DNA of 5,511 nucleotides from RGIG6904 sp024680835 (GTDB taxonomy: Bacteria; Bacillota; Clostridia; Lachnospirales; Lachnospiraceae). Positions within the stretch are counted from its first letter, which is position 1; each line of letters begins with the position of its first letter. The stretch lies in assembly GCA_024680835.1 (NCBI GenBank), contig JAILBP010000056.1, positions 1 to 5,511 of the forward strand. Reading direction: 5' to 3'. A model generated the notes under the pieces. It was not told the DNA's origin and searched no databases. It saw only the letters and a program-made list of their open reading frames with translations. This document shows positions 1 through 5,511 of the stretch, piece after piece. The translations under genes and the position numbers were made by a program.

Positions 1-344
1 AGTATGGTGGCTCCAGTGGTGGTAAAGCCGGATACGGTCTCGAACACCGCATCAACATAAGAAGGTATCTCTCCCGTCAGCACAAAGGGCAGCGCGCCCA
101 CAAGACTCAAAACCAGCCAGCACAGTGACACACACACAAACCCGTCTTTTGTAAAAAAATTTTTATTCTTATATTTGAAAGCGCGGATTATAAGTCCCAG
201 GATTATACATACTATCCCTACGGAAAAAAATACGATACCCTCGCGCTCCCTGTATATTAAAGACATTATGACCGGCAGCAGCAACAGCACTCCTTCCAGC
301 AACAGCATGCTGCCGAACACATATCTTATCATTGAACGGTTCAT
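1..344 (-). CDS. trkH: TrkH-type potassium uptake channel subunit, N-terminal part (cut by the window edge)
   Basis: This is the membrane-embedded, ion-conducting subunit of a Trk/Ktr potassium uptake system. Translating the minus strand from the ATG at 344 gives 114 intact codons, which run off the left edge. Visible are three hydrophobic stretches (about residues 6-25, 37-55 and 70-91) and then the first pore loop, with FETVSGFTTTGAT at residues 101-113. SGFTTTGA is the first-repeat selectivity-filter region typical of TrkH. Family members have about 450-480 residues, so roughly three quarters is missing. The start is chosen because GGAG lies 9 bases upstream of ATG and the hydrophobic helix follows directly. 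It lies 36 bases downstream of trkA on the same strand, with no terminator between them, so co-transcription with trkA is likely. KtrB is the main alternative, but pairing with a double-domain TrkA favours TrkH. Confidence 0.92.
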   Translation of the reverse strand, partial: MNRSMIRYVFGSMLLLEGVLLLLPVIMSLIYREREGIVFFSVGIVCIILGLIIRAFKYKNKNFFTKDGFVCVSLCWLVLSLVGALPFVLTGEIPSYVDAVFETVSGFTTTGATI

Positions 345-380
345 CGGTTTACTCCATTCGAGGTGTCCAATAATCCACCC

Positions 381-1739
381 TCATCGCAAAATATCTTTTA
401 TATCAGTGATACCGCTGTTTGTCGTCATGATGATAACGGTATCCCCCATACCGATCCTGGTATTACCACGAGCCAGTGAAAACTGCCCTCTTCTCGTGAC
501 GCATACAACCAGAACACCTTTTTTGAGCTTCAGCTCACTTAAAGGTTTTTCCGTGACAGCCGACTCTTCCCTTATCAGGAATTCAAGTGCCTCGACTTTA
601 TTGTCATGAAGTCTGTAAAGAGTCTCAATATTACTGCCGAGAGAGTTTTTCATCGCGCGGACATATTTGATGATGTGCTCTGCAGTGATGTTCTTGGGGT
701 AAATGGTACTGCCCGCTTCAAGCTTGTCCAACAGAGTCTCATAAGAAACACGGTGGATCCTCGTGATGCATCGTGCTTTGCTGACACTCTTGGCATATAG
801 CGAGAGCATTATGTTCTCCTCATCAAAATCCGTCGCAGATATAAAAGCATTTGTATCTATGAGTCCCTCTTCCAGCAGAAGGTTTTTCTCGGTGGCATCG
901 CCATGTATGATGGTAGCCCTCGGCAAAAGCTCCGACAGACTGCGGCAGATCTCGTCATCTTTTTCGATAAGCTTTACGGAAACGCCCATCCCCAGCATCT
1001 CCTGGGCAAGATAGAGGGCCATCCTGCCGCCTCCGGCTATCATGATGTCTCTGGCAGATGCGGTGGGAAGTTTTAGTATTTTCAGGAAGTGGACCATCTT
1101 CTCCTCGGCACCTACCACCGATATCTCATCCTTTTCCTGAAGCACGAAATCACCGCCGGGGATTATAACCTCTTCCCCTCTGGTGACCAGCGAGATGAGG
1201 ACATCGCACTTGAGTTTGATAGCCATATCTTTCAGGGAAAGGCCACACAGAATGCTGTTACTGTCCAGCTTAAAGGTTATGATCTCAACCCTGCTCTTGG
1301 CGAAGGACTCGACTCTCAGTGCCGATGGGTATTTTAAAAGCCTGCCGGCCTCCCTGGCAGCCGCACGGTGCGGATTGATCACCATGGACAAACCCAATTC
1401 CTCTTTCATGAAGCCTATCTGTCTTCCGTTGTAATCAGGGTTTTCAACCCTGGCAATGGTGCTCTTGCAACCGGATTTTCTGGCCATAAGGCATGCCAGA
1501 AGATTTAATTCGTCATTACCTGTGACTGCGATGAGAATATCAGCCGACTTAACTCCCGCATCCTCCAGCACCGAAAGGCTTGTGATATTACCCACAACAC
1601 CCAGGGCCTCGTCCGCTCCCGTCACTATCTCGACAGCACTCTGCCTGTTGTCTATCACCGTGATATCATGCCCTTCGGCATTCAACTGTTCTGCCAGGGT
1701 GCGCCCTATGTTTCCGCAACCCGCGATGATAATGTTCAT
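381..1739 (-). CDS. trkA: TrkA, NAD(H)-binding regulatory subunit of the Trk potassium transporter
   Basis: A cytoplasmic, peripheral membrane protein that gates the TrkH channel in response to bound nucleotides. Its 452 residues fit the usual length of about 450-460 for TrkA with two RCK units. The first Rossmann domain begins at residue 1, with GCGNIG at 7-12 and an acidic residue, D30, at the end of the second strand, as in NAD(H)-binding folds. A TrkA_C-like regulatory domain follows (about 140-220). The second Rossmann domain starts near 232, with GGGRMA at 236-241; the last glycine of the motif is alanine, so nucleotide binding may be weaker in this half. A second TrkA_C-like domain ends the protein (about 370-450). 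The start ATG at 1739 has AGAGG seven bases upstream. The gene is followed by trkH on the same strand and is divergent from the GTPase-nuclease gene. I found no convincing sigma-A promoter for it; it must lie in or beyond the palindromic element upstream. Confidence 0.96.
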   Translation of the reverse strand: MNIIIAGCGNIGRTLAEQLNAEGHDITVIDNRQSAVEIVTGADEALGVVGNITSLSVLEDAGVKSADILIAVTGNDELNLLACLMARKSGCKSTIARVENPDYNGRQIGFMKEELGLSMVINPHRAAAREAGRLLKYPSALRVESFAKSRVEIITFKLDSNSILCGLSLKDMAIKLKCDVLISLVTRGEEVIIPGGDFVLQEKDEISVVGAEEKMVHFLKILKLPTASARDIMIAGGGRMALYLAQEMLGMGVSVKLIEKDDEICRSLSELLPRATIIHGDATEKNLLLEEGLIDTNAFISATDFDEENIMLSLYAKSVSKARCITRIHRVSYETLLDKLEAGSTIYPKNITAEHIIKYVRAMKNSLGSNIETLYRLHDNKVEALEFLIREESAVTEKPLSELKLKKGVLVVCVTRRGQFSLARGNTRIGMGDTVIIMTTNSGITDIKDILR

Positions 1740-1759
1740 CCTGTAACCTCTTTTATCTT

Positions 1760-1765
1760 GTAAAC
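1760..1765. repeat. Direct repeat flanking the palindromic element, left copy
   Basis: The hexamer gtaaac occurs here and again at 2001-2006, three bases outside the left end and two bases outside the right end of the extended terminal inverted repeats. It could be a target-site duplication if the element boundaries are 1766-2000. A 6-bp match this close by chance is quite possible in AT-rich intergenic DNA, so the call is tentative. Confidence 0.3.
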
Positions 1766-1785
1766 AGATTGTTACTATTCACAGC

Positions 1786-1847
1786 CAATATCATACAGAC
1801 AGGCATATGCTAGCTTGCTGGCAAATATGACTGTCTGTATGATATTG
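1786..1847 (+). other. Long hairpin (arm 2 of the four-way junction)
   Basis: Bases 1786-1802 pair perfectly with 1831-1847 (17 bp). After one G-A mismatch (1803/1830), 1804-1808 pairs with 1825-1829. Two bulged A residues (1823-1824) follow, and then 1809-1813 pairs with 1818-1822, including one U-G wobble (1811/1820). The stem closes on the loop CTTG (1814-1817). G(CUUG)C is a known stable RNA tetraloop. About 27 base pairs form in 62 bases. The wobble pair and the loop type work only if the plus strand is the RNA. Confidence 0.75.
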
Positions 1848-1860
1848 ACTGGAATCAGTC
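1847..1860 (+). other. Short hairpin (arm 3 of the four-way junction)
   Basis: gactg at 1847-1851 pairs with cagtc at 1856-1860 around a four-base loop, gaat. It exactly fills the space between the two long hairpins and shares only its terminal base pair with them. Confidence 0.5.
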
Positions 1861-1981
1861 ACTTTACATACATGATACAGGCAGCCGCGATAGCTGCAGT
1901 AGAGCCCGACAAGGCAATTCTGCCAGCTTGGCTTCGCAGATTGCCGATGTCAGGGCGAGCCTGTAGAATGTATGTAAAGTG
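1860..1981 (+). other. Long branched hairpin (arm 4 of the four-way junction)
   Basis: The basal stem is 14 bp and perfect: 1860-1873 with 1968-1981. It is followed by a symmetrical GA/GA internal loop (1874-1875 opposite 1966-1967), which could form tandem sheared G-A pairs in RNA, and then by tacaggc/gcctgta (1876-1882 with 1959-1965). Beyond this are a small gcagc/gctgc hairpin (1881-1885 with 1893-1897; it shares two bases with the previous stem), a stem 1904-1911 with 1948-1956 (8 bp, one bulged A at 1952), and an apical stem 1913-1922 with 1937-1945 (9 bp, one bulged T at 1919). The -35 and -10 hexamers of the proposed outward promoter lie in the 3' half of this arm. Confidence 0.65.
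1941..1969 (+). promoter_or_regulatory. Candidate sigma-A promoter for the GTPase-nuclease gene, inside the palindromic element
   Basis: The -35 TTGCCG (1941-1946, four of six consensus bases) is followed by a 17-base spacer and the -10 TAGAAT (1964-1969, five of six). Transcription would start near 1976 and give a leader of about 50 bases that contains only the right outer arm of the element. A weaker candidate, TTGCTG with a 17-base spacer and TATGAT (1815-1843), lies further upstream. The call rests on hexamer match and spacing alone. Confidence 0.5.
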
Positions 1982-2000
1982 GCTGTGAATAGTAAGAAAA

Positions 2001-2006
2001 GTAAAC
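2001..2006. repeat. Direct repeat flanking the palindromic element, right copy
   Basis: Second copy of the hexamer gtaaac. It lies in the leader of the downstream gene, 20 bases before its start codon. See the left copy for the limits of reading the pair as a target-site duplication. Confidence 0.3.
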
Positions 2007-2025
2007 GTGTACGGATGGATAATAT

Positions 2026-4827
2026 ATGAAGGATCAGCAGCAATCAAAAAAATACATATCCTTAGGGATATTCGCTCATGTTGATGCAGGTAAGACCAGC
2101 ACCTCTGAGGCGTTACTGTATCACGCCAAAGCCATCAAAAAAACAGGCAGGGTAGATCACGGCGATGCCTTTCTGGATACGGATGAGATGGAAAAAAAGC
2201 GTGGTATCACAATATTTTCCAAGCAGGCTGTATTTGGCGCGGGAGATATGGTGTTTACCCTGATGGACACCCCGGGACATGTGGATTTTTCCCCCGAGAT
2301 GGAGAGGGTCGTGGATGTCATAGACATGGCGATCCTGGTCATGAGCGCTATGGAACTTGTACAGAGCCACACCCGCACGGTGTGGCGTCTTTTGGTTTCA
2401 AGGGGTATTCCCGTCATTGTGTTTGTCAATAAAACTGATCTTTTGACGGACGGATGCAACAGGCCTGAGACCTTGCGCACCATATCCCGCGAGTTAAAGG
2501 GCGACTTCGTCGATTTTACGGAGCGGGACGGGGAGTTTTATGAGAATGCCGCAGCGGCATGCGAATCCGCCATGGAAGAGTATTTTGAAACCGGTTCGCT
2601 GACGGAGGATACCCTCATGTCCACCGTAAAGAACGCTGAGATTTATCCGGTTCTCTTCGGGTCGGCGTTAAAGGACGAGGGCGTTGAAGCCCTGCTGGAT
2701 CTTCTGCTCAAGACGGGTGAGAGGCTGGGCGCTGTGCCGGAAAGCATAGAACACGTTTTTTCCGCCCGGGTGTTTAAGATCTCAAGAGACGTGAAGGGTG
2801 ATCGGCTTACACATATGAAGATCTTTTCGGGAGGCTTCTCTGTGAGAGACATGATAGGCGAGGAGAAGGTTACCGGGATCAGGATCTATAACGGTGAAAG
2901 GTTTGATGTTGCCGAGATGGCATCAGCCGGTCAGATAGTGGCGGTTACGGGACTTGCGGCTACATACACGGGACAGGGGTTGGGAGAGCTTTCGGATATA
3001 TCCTATTCTCTGGTGCCGGTGCTGTCCTATGCTGTCAAATATCCTGAGGAGATCACCAGCGCTCAGATGATGGAGAACCTCCGGCTGTTGGAGGAAGAAG
3101 AACCCACTATCCATACGGTGTGGAATGAGCAGACAGGGGAGATAATGCTGAGTCTTATGGGCAGTATCGGGACGGATGTGCTGACGGAACGCATCAGAAG
3201 CCGGTTCGGGCTTGAAGTGTCTTTCACGCAGGGACGCATTCTGTACAGGGAGACAGTCACTAAGCCCTTTGAGGGAGTGGGGCATTTTGAGCCGCTGCGT
3301 CATTATGCCGAAGCCCATGTTTTGATAGAGCCTGCGGCAGCAGGCAACGGAGTGACTGTATCCACGGACTGCCCGGAGGATATCCTGGACGGAAATTTCC
3401 AGCGTCTCATAGCGACTCACGTTCTGGAGCGTGAACACAAAGGGGTTCTGACGGGCTCTCCCCTCACGGATGTACATATCCGGGTCATTTCCGGCAGGTC
3501 CCATGAAAAACATACCTGTGGCGGCGATTTCAGGCAGGCGACTTACCGGGCCATACGTCACGGACTCATGCGGGCGGCGCAGGCAGGCTGTGTAAAACTG
3601 CTGGAACCATGCTACAGGTTTGAGATGAAGCTTCCGGACAAAAACGTCGGGAGAGCCATAAATGACATAAACCGTATGGGCGGTGAGATCACGGAACAGC
3701 GCCCCGGAGCTCTTGAGGGACTGGCTCCTGTGTCCGGAATGCATGATTACGCCGTGGAATTTGCTGCATATACCGGGGGAGAGGGAAGTCTGACCCTGGA
3801 TTTCGGAGGATACAGGGAGATCGCTGATGAGGCGGTGCAGGATAGAGTTGTGGCAGAGAGCGGTTATGATGCTGAAGCGGATGTCAGAAATGATGCAGGC
3901 AGTGTTTTTTGCGCTCACGGAGCAGGGCAGTATGTGCCCTGGCAGGAGGTGGAGTACTGGATGCATCTGCCCTGGTGTTACCGCGGAGAGGGAGAGTTCG
4001 AGTCCGGGTTTTACGGAGAGAGCGAAGAGGAAACCTTCAGGCGGGCACAGACTCTTTTTGAGAAGAGGGCTGAAGCAAAACAGCGTGAGCAGGAGATCAC
4101 AGACCCTGCCGCAAGGCTCAGGCACGCCAGCGCTATGGACAAGGAACTCATGGAGATCTACGAGCGGGAGTTCGGTGCCATAAAACCCAGAAAAGAGAAT
4201 GTTTCCGAGGTTTATGATTTCGATGATACCGGACGGTACGTGAAGGTTGCGCCGGGGGTGGCATCGAAGGCGGACGGTGGCGGTGATACCTGGGACAACG
4301 GCAAAACAGATGCTTACTCAAATCGCTCCGCTGATAAGAAGAAGGTCAAGCCTAAGGAAAAGTACCTCTTGGTGGACGGATATAACATTATCTTTTCATG
4401 GGATGAGCTGAGGGAGCTGTCGGAGCCTGAGCTTGGAGCGGCCAGGGAAAAGCTTGCGGATATCCTGATCAATTATGCTGCAGTCATCGACAGACGCATA
4501 ATACTGGTATTTGATGCATACAGGGTTCAGGGTGGAGTGGGATCCACAGAGGAAAGGGCCGGTATCTTCATAATATATACAAAGGAATCCCAGACGGCGG
4601 ATGCCTATATAGAAGCCACCGTTCATGACATGGCAAAAAAACATGATGTATGTGTCGCCACATCTGACGGCCTTGAGCAGATCATAGTGCTGGGGGAGGG
4701 AGCTGTGCGTATGTCTTCCCGGGAACTTAAGGAGGATATCGAATCAAAGGTCAGTGCCACGAGAGCCGGATATACGGAAAAGATCGGGGTAACGGCATTT
4801 AACAGACCTTTTGAGGATGTGCATTGA
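2026..4827 (+). CDS. EF-G/Tet(M)-like ribosomal GTPase fused to a C-terminal YacP/Rae1 NYN ribonuclease domain
   Basis: The protein has 933 residues; Tet(M)-type ribosomal protection proteins have about 640. All GTPase motifs are intact: AHVDAGKT at 17-24, RGITI at 59-63, DTPGH at 81-85 with the catalytic His85, NKTD at 135-138 and GSALK at 212-216. EF-G-like domains II-V follow to about 600. The domain IV loop, SHEKHTCGGDFR at 492-503, differs from the Tet(M) loop, and domain V begins near LLEP at 525. Residues 600-730 hold a conserved-looking segment (VFCAHGAG at 627-634) and a charged helical stretch. A polar linker leads to the NYN domain at about 779-920: VDGYN at 783-787 (D784, N787), VFDA at 828-831 (D830), ESQTADAYIE at 854-863 (E854, D859, E863) and TSD at 879-881 (D881), the acidic set expected of an active nuclease. 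Rae1 cleaves mRNA in the ribosomal A site, where EF-G-like factors bind, so a ribosome-targeted mRNA nuclease is inferred. The ATG at 2026 has only a weak GGATGGA upstream (2013-2019). Annotation as tetracycline resistance would be doubtful. Confidence 0.95.
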   Translation: MKDQQQSKKYISLGIFAHVDAGKTSTSEALLYHAKAIKKTGRVDHGDAFLDTDEMEKKRGITIFSKQAVFGAGDMVFTLMDTPGHVDFSPEMERVVDVIDMAILVMSAMELVQSHTRTVWRLLVSRGIPVIVFVNKTDLLTDGCNRPETLRTISRELKGDFVDFTERDGEFYENAAAACESAMEEYFETGSLTEDTLMSTVKNAEIYPVLFGSALKDEGVEALLDLLLKTGERLGAVPESIEHVFSARVFKISRDVKGDRLTHMKIFSGGFSVRDMIGEEKVTGIRIYNGERFDVAEMASAGQIVAVTGLAATYTGQGLGELSDISYSLVPVLSYAVKYPEEITSAQMMENLRLLEEEEPTIHTVWNEQTGEIMLSLMGSIGTDVLTERIRSRFGLEVSFTQGRILYRETVTKPFEGVGHFEPLRHYAEAHVLIEPAAAGNGVTVSTDCPEDILDGNFQRLIATHVLEREHKGVLTGSPLTDVHIRVISGRSHEKHTCGGDFRQATYRAIRHGLMRAAQAGCVKLLEPCYRFEMKLPDKNVGRAINDINRMGGEITEQRPGALEGLAPVSGMHDYAVEFAAYTGGEGSLTLDFGGYREIADEAVQDRVVAESGYDAEADVRNDAGSVFCAHGAGQYVPWQEVEYWMHLPWCYRGEGEFESGFYGESEEETFRRAQTLFEKRAEAKQREQEITDPAARLRHASAMDKELMEIYEREFGAIKPRKENVSEVYDFDDTGRYVKVAPGVASKADGGGDTWDNGKTDAYSNRSADKKKVKPKEKYLLVDGYNIIFSWDELRELSEPELGAAREKLADILINYAAVIDRRIILVFDAYRVQGGVGSTEERAGIFIIYTKESQTADAYIEATVHDMAKKHDVCVATSDGLEQIIVLGEGAVRMSSRELKEDIESKVSATRAGYTEKIGVTAFNRPFEDVH

Positions 4828-4856
4828 ATGACTGTAAAAAAATTTTATTTTTCCTC

Positions 4857-4884
4857 TTTACAAATTTTTATAATAATATATACT
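4857..4884 (+). promoter_or_regulatory. Candidate sigma-A promoter of nrdD
   Basis: TTTACA (4857-4862, five of six consensus bases) is followed by a 16-base AT-rich spacer and TATACT (4879-4884, five of six). The predicted start is near 4891, giving a leader of about 70 bases to the nrdD start. Its -10 overlaps the NrdR box. The rest of the 4828-4960 gap holds no gene and no clear terminator. Confidence 0.55.
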
Positions 4885-4895
4885 ATATCTTGTGT
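4880..4895 (+). promoter_or_regulatory. NrdR box (repressor site) upstream of nrdD
   Basis: atactatatcttgtgt matches the NrdR consensus acaCwAtATaTwGtgt at 14 of 16 positions as I align it, including the invariant core C, A, AT and G positions. It overlaps the -10 hexamer of the proposed nrdD promoter, where a repressor would block RNA polymerase. NrdR is the ATP/dATP-sensing repressor of ribonucleotide reductase genes and normally binds two boxes about three helical turns apart. A possible second box at 4914-4929 matches only about nine positions and is off the usual spacing, so only this box is called. Confidence 0.6.
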
Positions 4896-4960
4896 TGCGG
4901 TTCCAAAAACATGACAACATATTGCGATTATAAAACATCAGATTCAAGGAGAGTATAAAA

Positions 4961-5511
4961 ATGACATCGTTTCGAGTGATCAAGAGAGACGGCAAGGAAG
5001 TTGCCTTCGAGCTGGACAAGATTACAAACGCCATCAAGGCAGCTAACAAAGAGGTGGCTGATATCTATCAGCTGAGCCCCTGTCAGATCAATGCGGTAGC
5101 CACAAAGGTGGGCAGACAGGTGGAGGAAGCCATCCGCGCCGTAAACGTGGAAGAGATTCAGGACATGGTGGAAAAGGGCATCATGGAGATGAGAGGTTAT
5201 GAGGTTGCGCAGAAATACGTGCGTTACCGCTATACCAGAGAGCTGGCCAGAAAGGCAAACTCTACGGATGAAGGTATCCTGGCTCTCCTTGACCGTATCA
5301 ATGAGGAGGTAAAACAGGAAAACTCCAATAAAAATCCGGTTATCAACTCTACCCAGAGAGATTACATGGCAGGCGAGGTCTCAAAGGATCTCACAAACCG
5401 AGTGCTTTTGCCGGAAGAGATCGTGAGAGCTCATAATGAAGGCATAATCCATTTCCATGATTCGGATTATTTTGCACAGAAAGAGCACAACTGCGATCTG
5501 ATAAATCTTGA
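4961..5511 (+). CDS. nrdD: Anaerobic (class III) ribonucleoside-triphosphate reductase, N-terminal part (cut by the window edge)
   Basis: The oxygen-sensitive glycyl-radical enzyme that reduces ribonucleoside triphosphates to dNTPs; it needs the activase NrdG, which is not in the window. Translation from 4961 gives 183 intact codons running off the right edge; full-length proteins are usually about 700 or more residues. Residues 4-95 form an ATP-cone (VIKRDGKEVAFELDKI near its start), the allosteric domain that senses ATP/dATP. The start of the catalytic barrel follows, with NSNKNPVINSTQRDYMAGEV at 121-140 and IHFHDSDY at 163-170, both characteristic of NrdD. C178, in HNCDLINL, matches by position and context the conserved active-site cysteine of the family (C175 in E. 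coli). The radical-site glycine is beyond the window. The start has AAGGAG (4946-4951) nine bases upstream. It is 133 bases after the GTPase-nuclease gene and has its own promoter and NrdR box, so it is probably a separate transcription unit. Confidence 0.97.
   Translation, partial: MTSFRVIKRDGKEVAFELDKITNAIKAANKEVADIYQLSPCQINAVATKVGRQVEEAIRAVNVEEIQDMVEKGIMEMRGYEVAQKYVRYRYTRELARKANSTDEGILALLDRINEEVKQENSNKNPVINSTQRDYMAGEVSKDLTNRVLLPEEIVRAHNEGIIHFHDSDYFAQKEHNCDLINL

Larger units (their letters stand above)
1769..1998. repeat. Nested inverted-repeat element (MITE-like or structured RNA), about 230 bp
   Basis: The gap between the divergent genes is almost entirely one palindromic structure. The outer arms, 1772-1787 and 1980-1995, are perfect 16-bp inverted repeats (ttactattcacagcca). 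With one mismatch they extend to 1769-1787 and 1980-1998. Inside them sit three consecutive hairpins, 1786-1847, 1847-1860 and 1860-1981, which leave essentially no unpaired base at the junction, so the whole forms a four-way junction. A 6-bp direct repeat, gtaaac, lies just outside at 1760-1765 and 2001-2006. There is no transposase or other coding capacity. Terminal inverted repeats with flanking direct repeats would fit a non-autonomous transposable element. The elaborate internal pairing, with bulges and mismatches that make sense only on the plus strand, also fits a structured RNA. I do not recognise the family. Confidence 0.8.

Noticed and set aside
175..609. A 144-codon plus-strand open frame over the start of trkH and end of trkA
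   Set aside because: It is antisense to two recognised genes, spans their junction, and has a Ser/Ile/Pro-rich translation with no family resemblance.
1790..1795. TATGAT on the minus strand as a -10 for trkA
   Set aside because: No acceptable -35 lies 16-18 bases upstream, and the hexamer is duplicated on both strands by the palindrome, so it is not good evidence for a promoter.
1769..1998. CRISPR repeats, riboswitch or Tet(M)-type leader-peptide attenuator
   Set aside because: There are no direct repeats with spacers, no recognised riboswitch core, and no leader peptide with a terminator/antiterminator pair; the structure is instead one nested palindrome.
1859..2047. A 62-codon minus-strand open frame in the intergenic region
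   Set aside because: It sits on the palindromic element and runs into the start of the GTPase gene; it has no convincing ribosome binding site and no recognisable protein features.
2923..4125. A 400-codon open frame on the minus strand inside the GTPase-nuclease gene
   Set aside because: It lies wholly antisense to the clearly conserved EF-G-like frame, its translation shows no recognisable domain, and it is rich in Cys, His, Pro and Arg as expected of a shadow frame.
4833..4870. Possible terminator after the GTPase-nuclease gene
   Set aside because: The only pairing is tgtaaa with tttaca around a long AT-rich loop. It is too weak for an intrinsic terminator, and the second half is better explained as the nrdD -35.

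Overview
The window reads as chromosomal DNA of an anaerobic, moderate-GC Firmicute, most likely a Clostridia/Lachnospiraceae-type bacterium. This is an inference from three things: the class III (oxygen-sensitive) ribonucleotide reductase NrdD, AAGGAG-type ribosome binding sites with sigma-A-like promoters, and a YacP/Rae1-type NYN nuclease domain, which is a Firmicutes family. No species can be named from the sequence alone.

Layout. Positions 1-344 (minus strand) hold the N-terminal 114 codons of a TrkH-type potassium channel subunit, cut by the window edge. Positions 381-1739 (minus) hold the complete regulatory subunit TrkA. The two form a trkA-trkH operon transcribed leftwards. Positions 1740-2025 are a divergent intergenic region. 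Most of it (about 1769-1998) is a striking nested inverted-repeat element that can fold, nearly base for base, into a four-way junction. It carries a plausible outward promoter towards the next gene. Positions 2026-4827 (plus) encode a 933-residue fusion: an EF-G/Tet(M)-like translational GTPase, a family-specific linker, and a C-terminal YacP/Rae1 NYN ribonuclease domain. Positions 4828-4960 are a short AT-rich regulatory region with a sigma-A-like promoter whose -10 is overlapped by a good match to an NrdR box. Positions 4961-5511 (plus) hold the N-terminal 183 codons of nrdD, cut by the right edge.

How the genes work together. TrkA and TrkH form one potassium uptake system. The GTPase-nuclease fusion is the most interesting object. 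EF-G-like factors occupy the ribosomal A site, and B. subtilis Rae1 cleaves mRNA at the A site of translating ribosomes, so the fusion suggests a factor that brings an A-site mRNA nuclease to ribosomes, probably for mRNA quality control or stalled-ribosome handling. It lacks the Tet(M) domain IV loop, so a tetracycline-resistance label would be doubtful. nrdD makes dNTPs anaerobically and appears to be a separately regulated unit under NrdR control.
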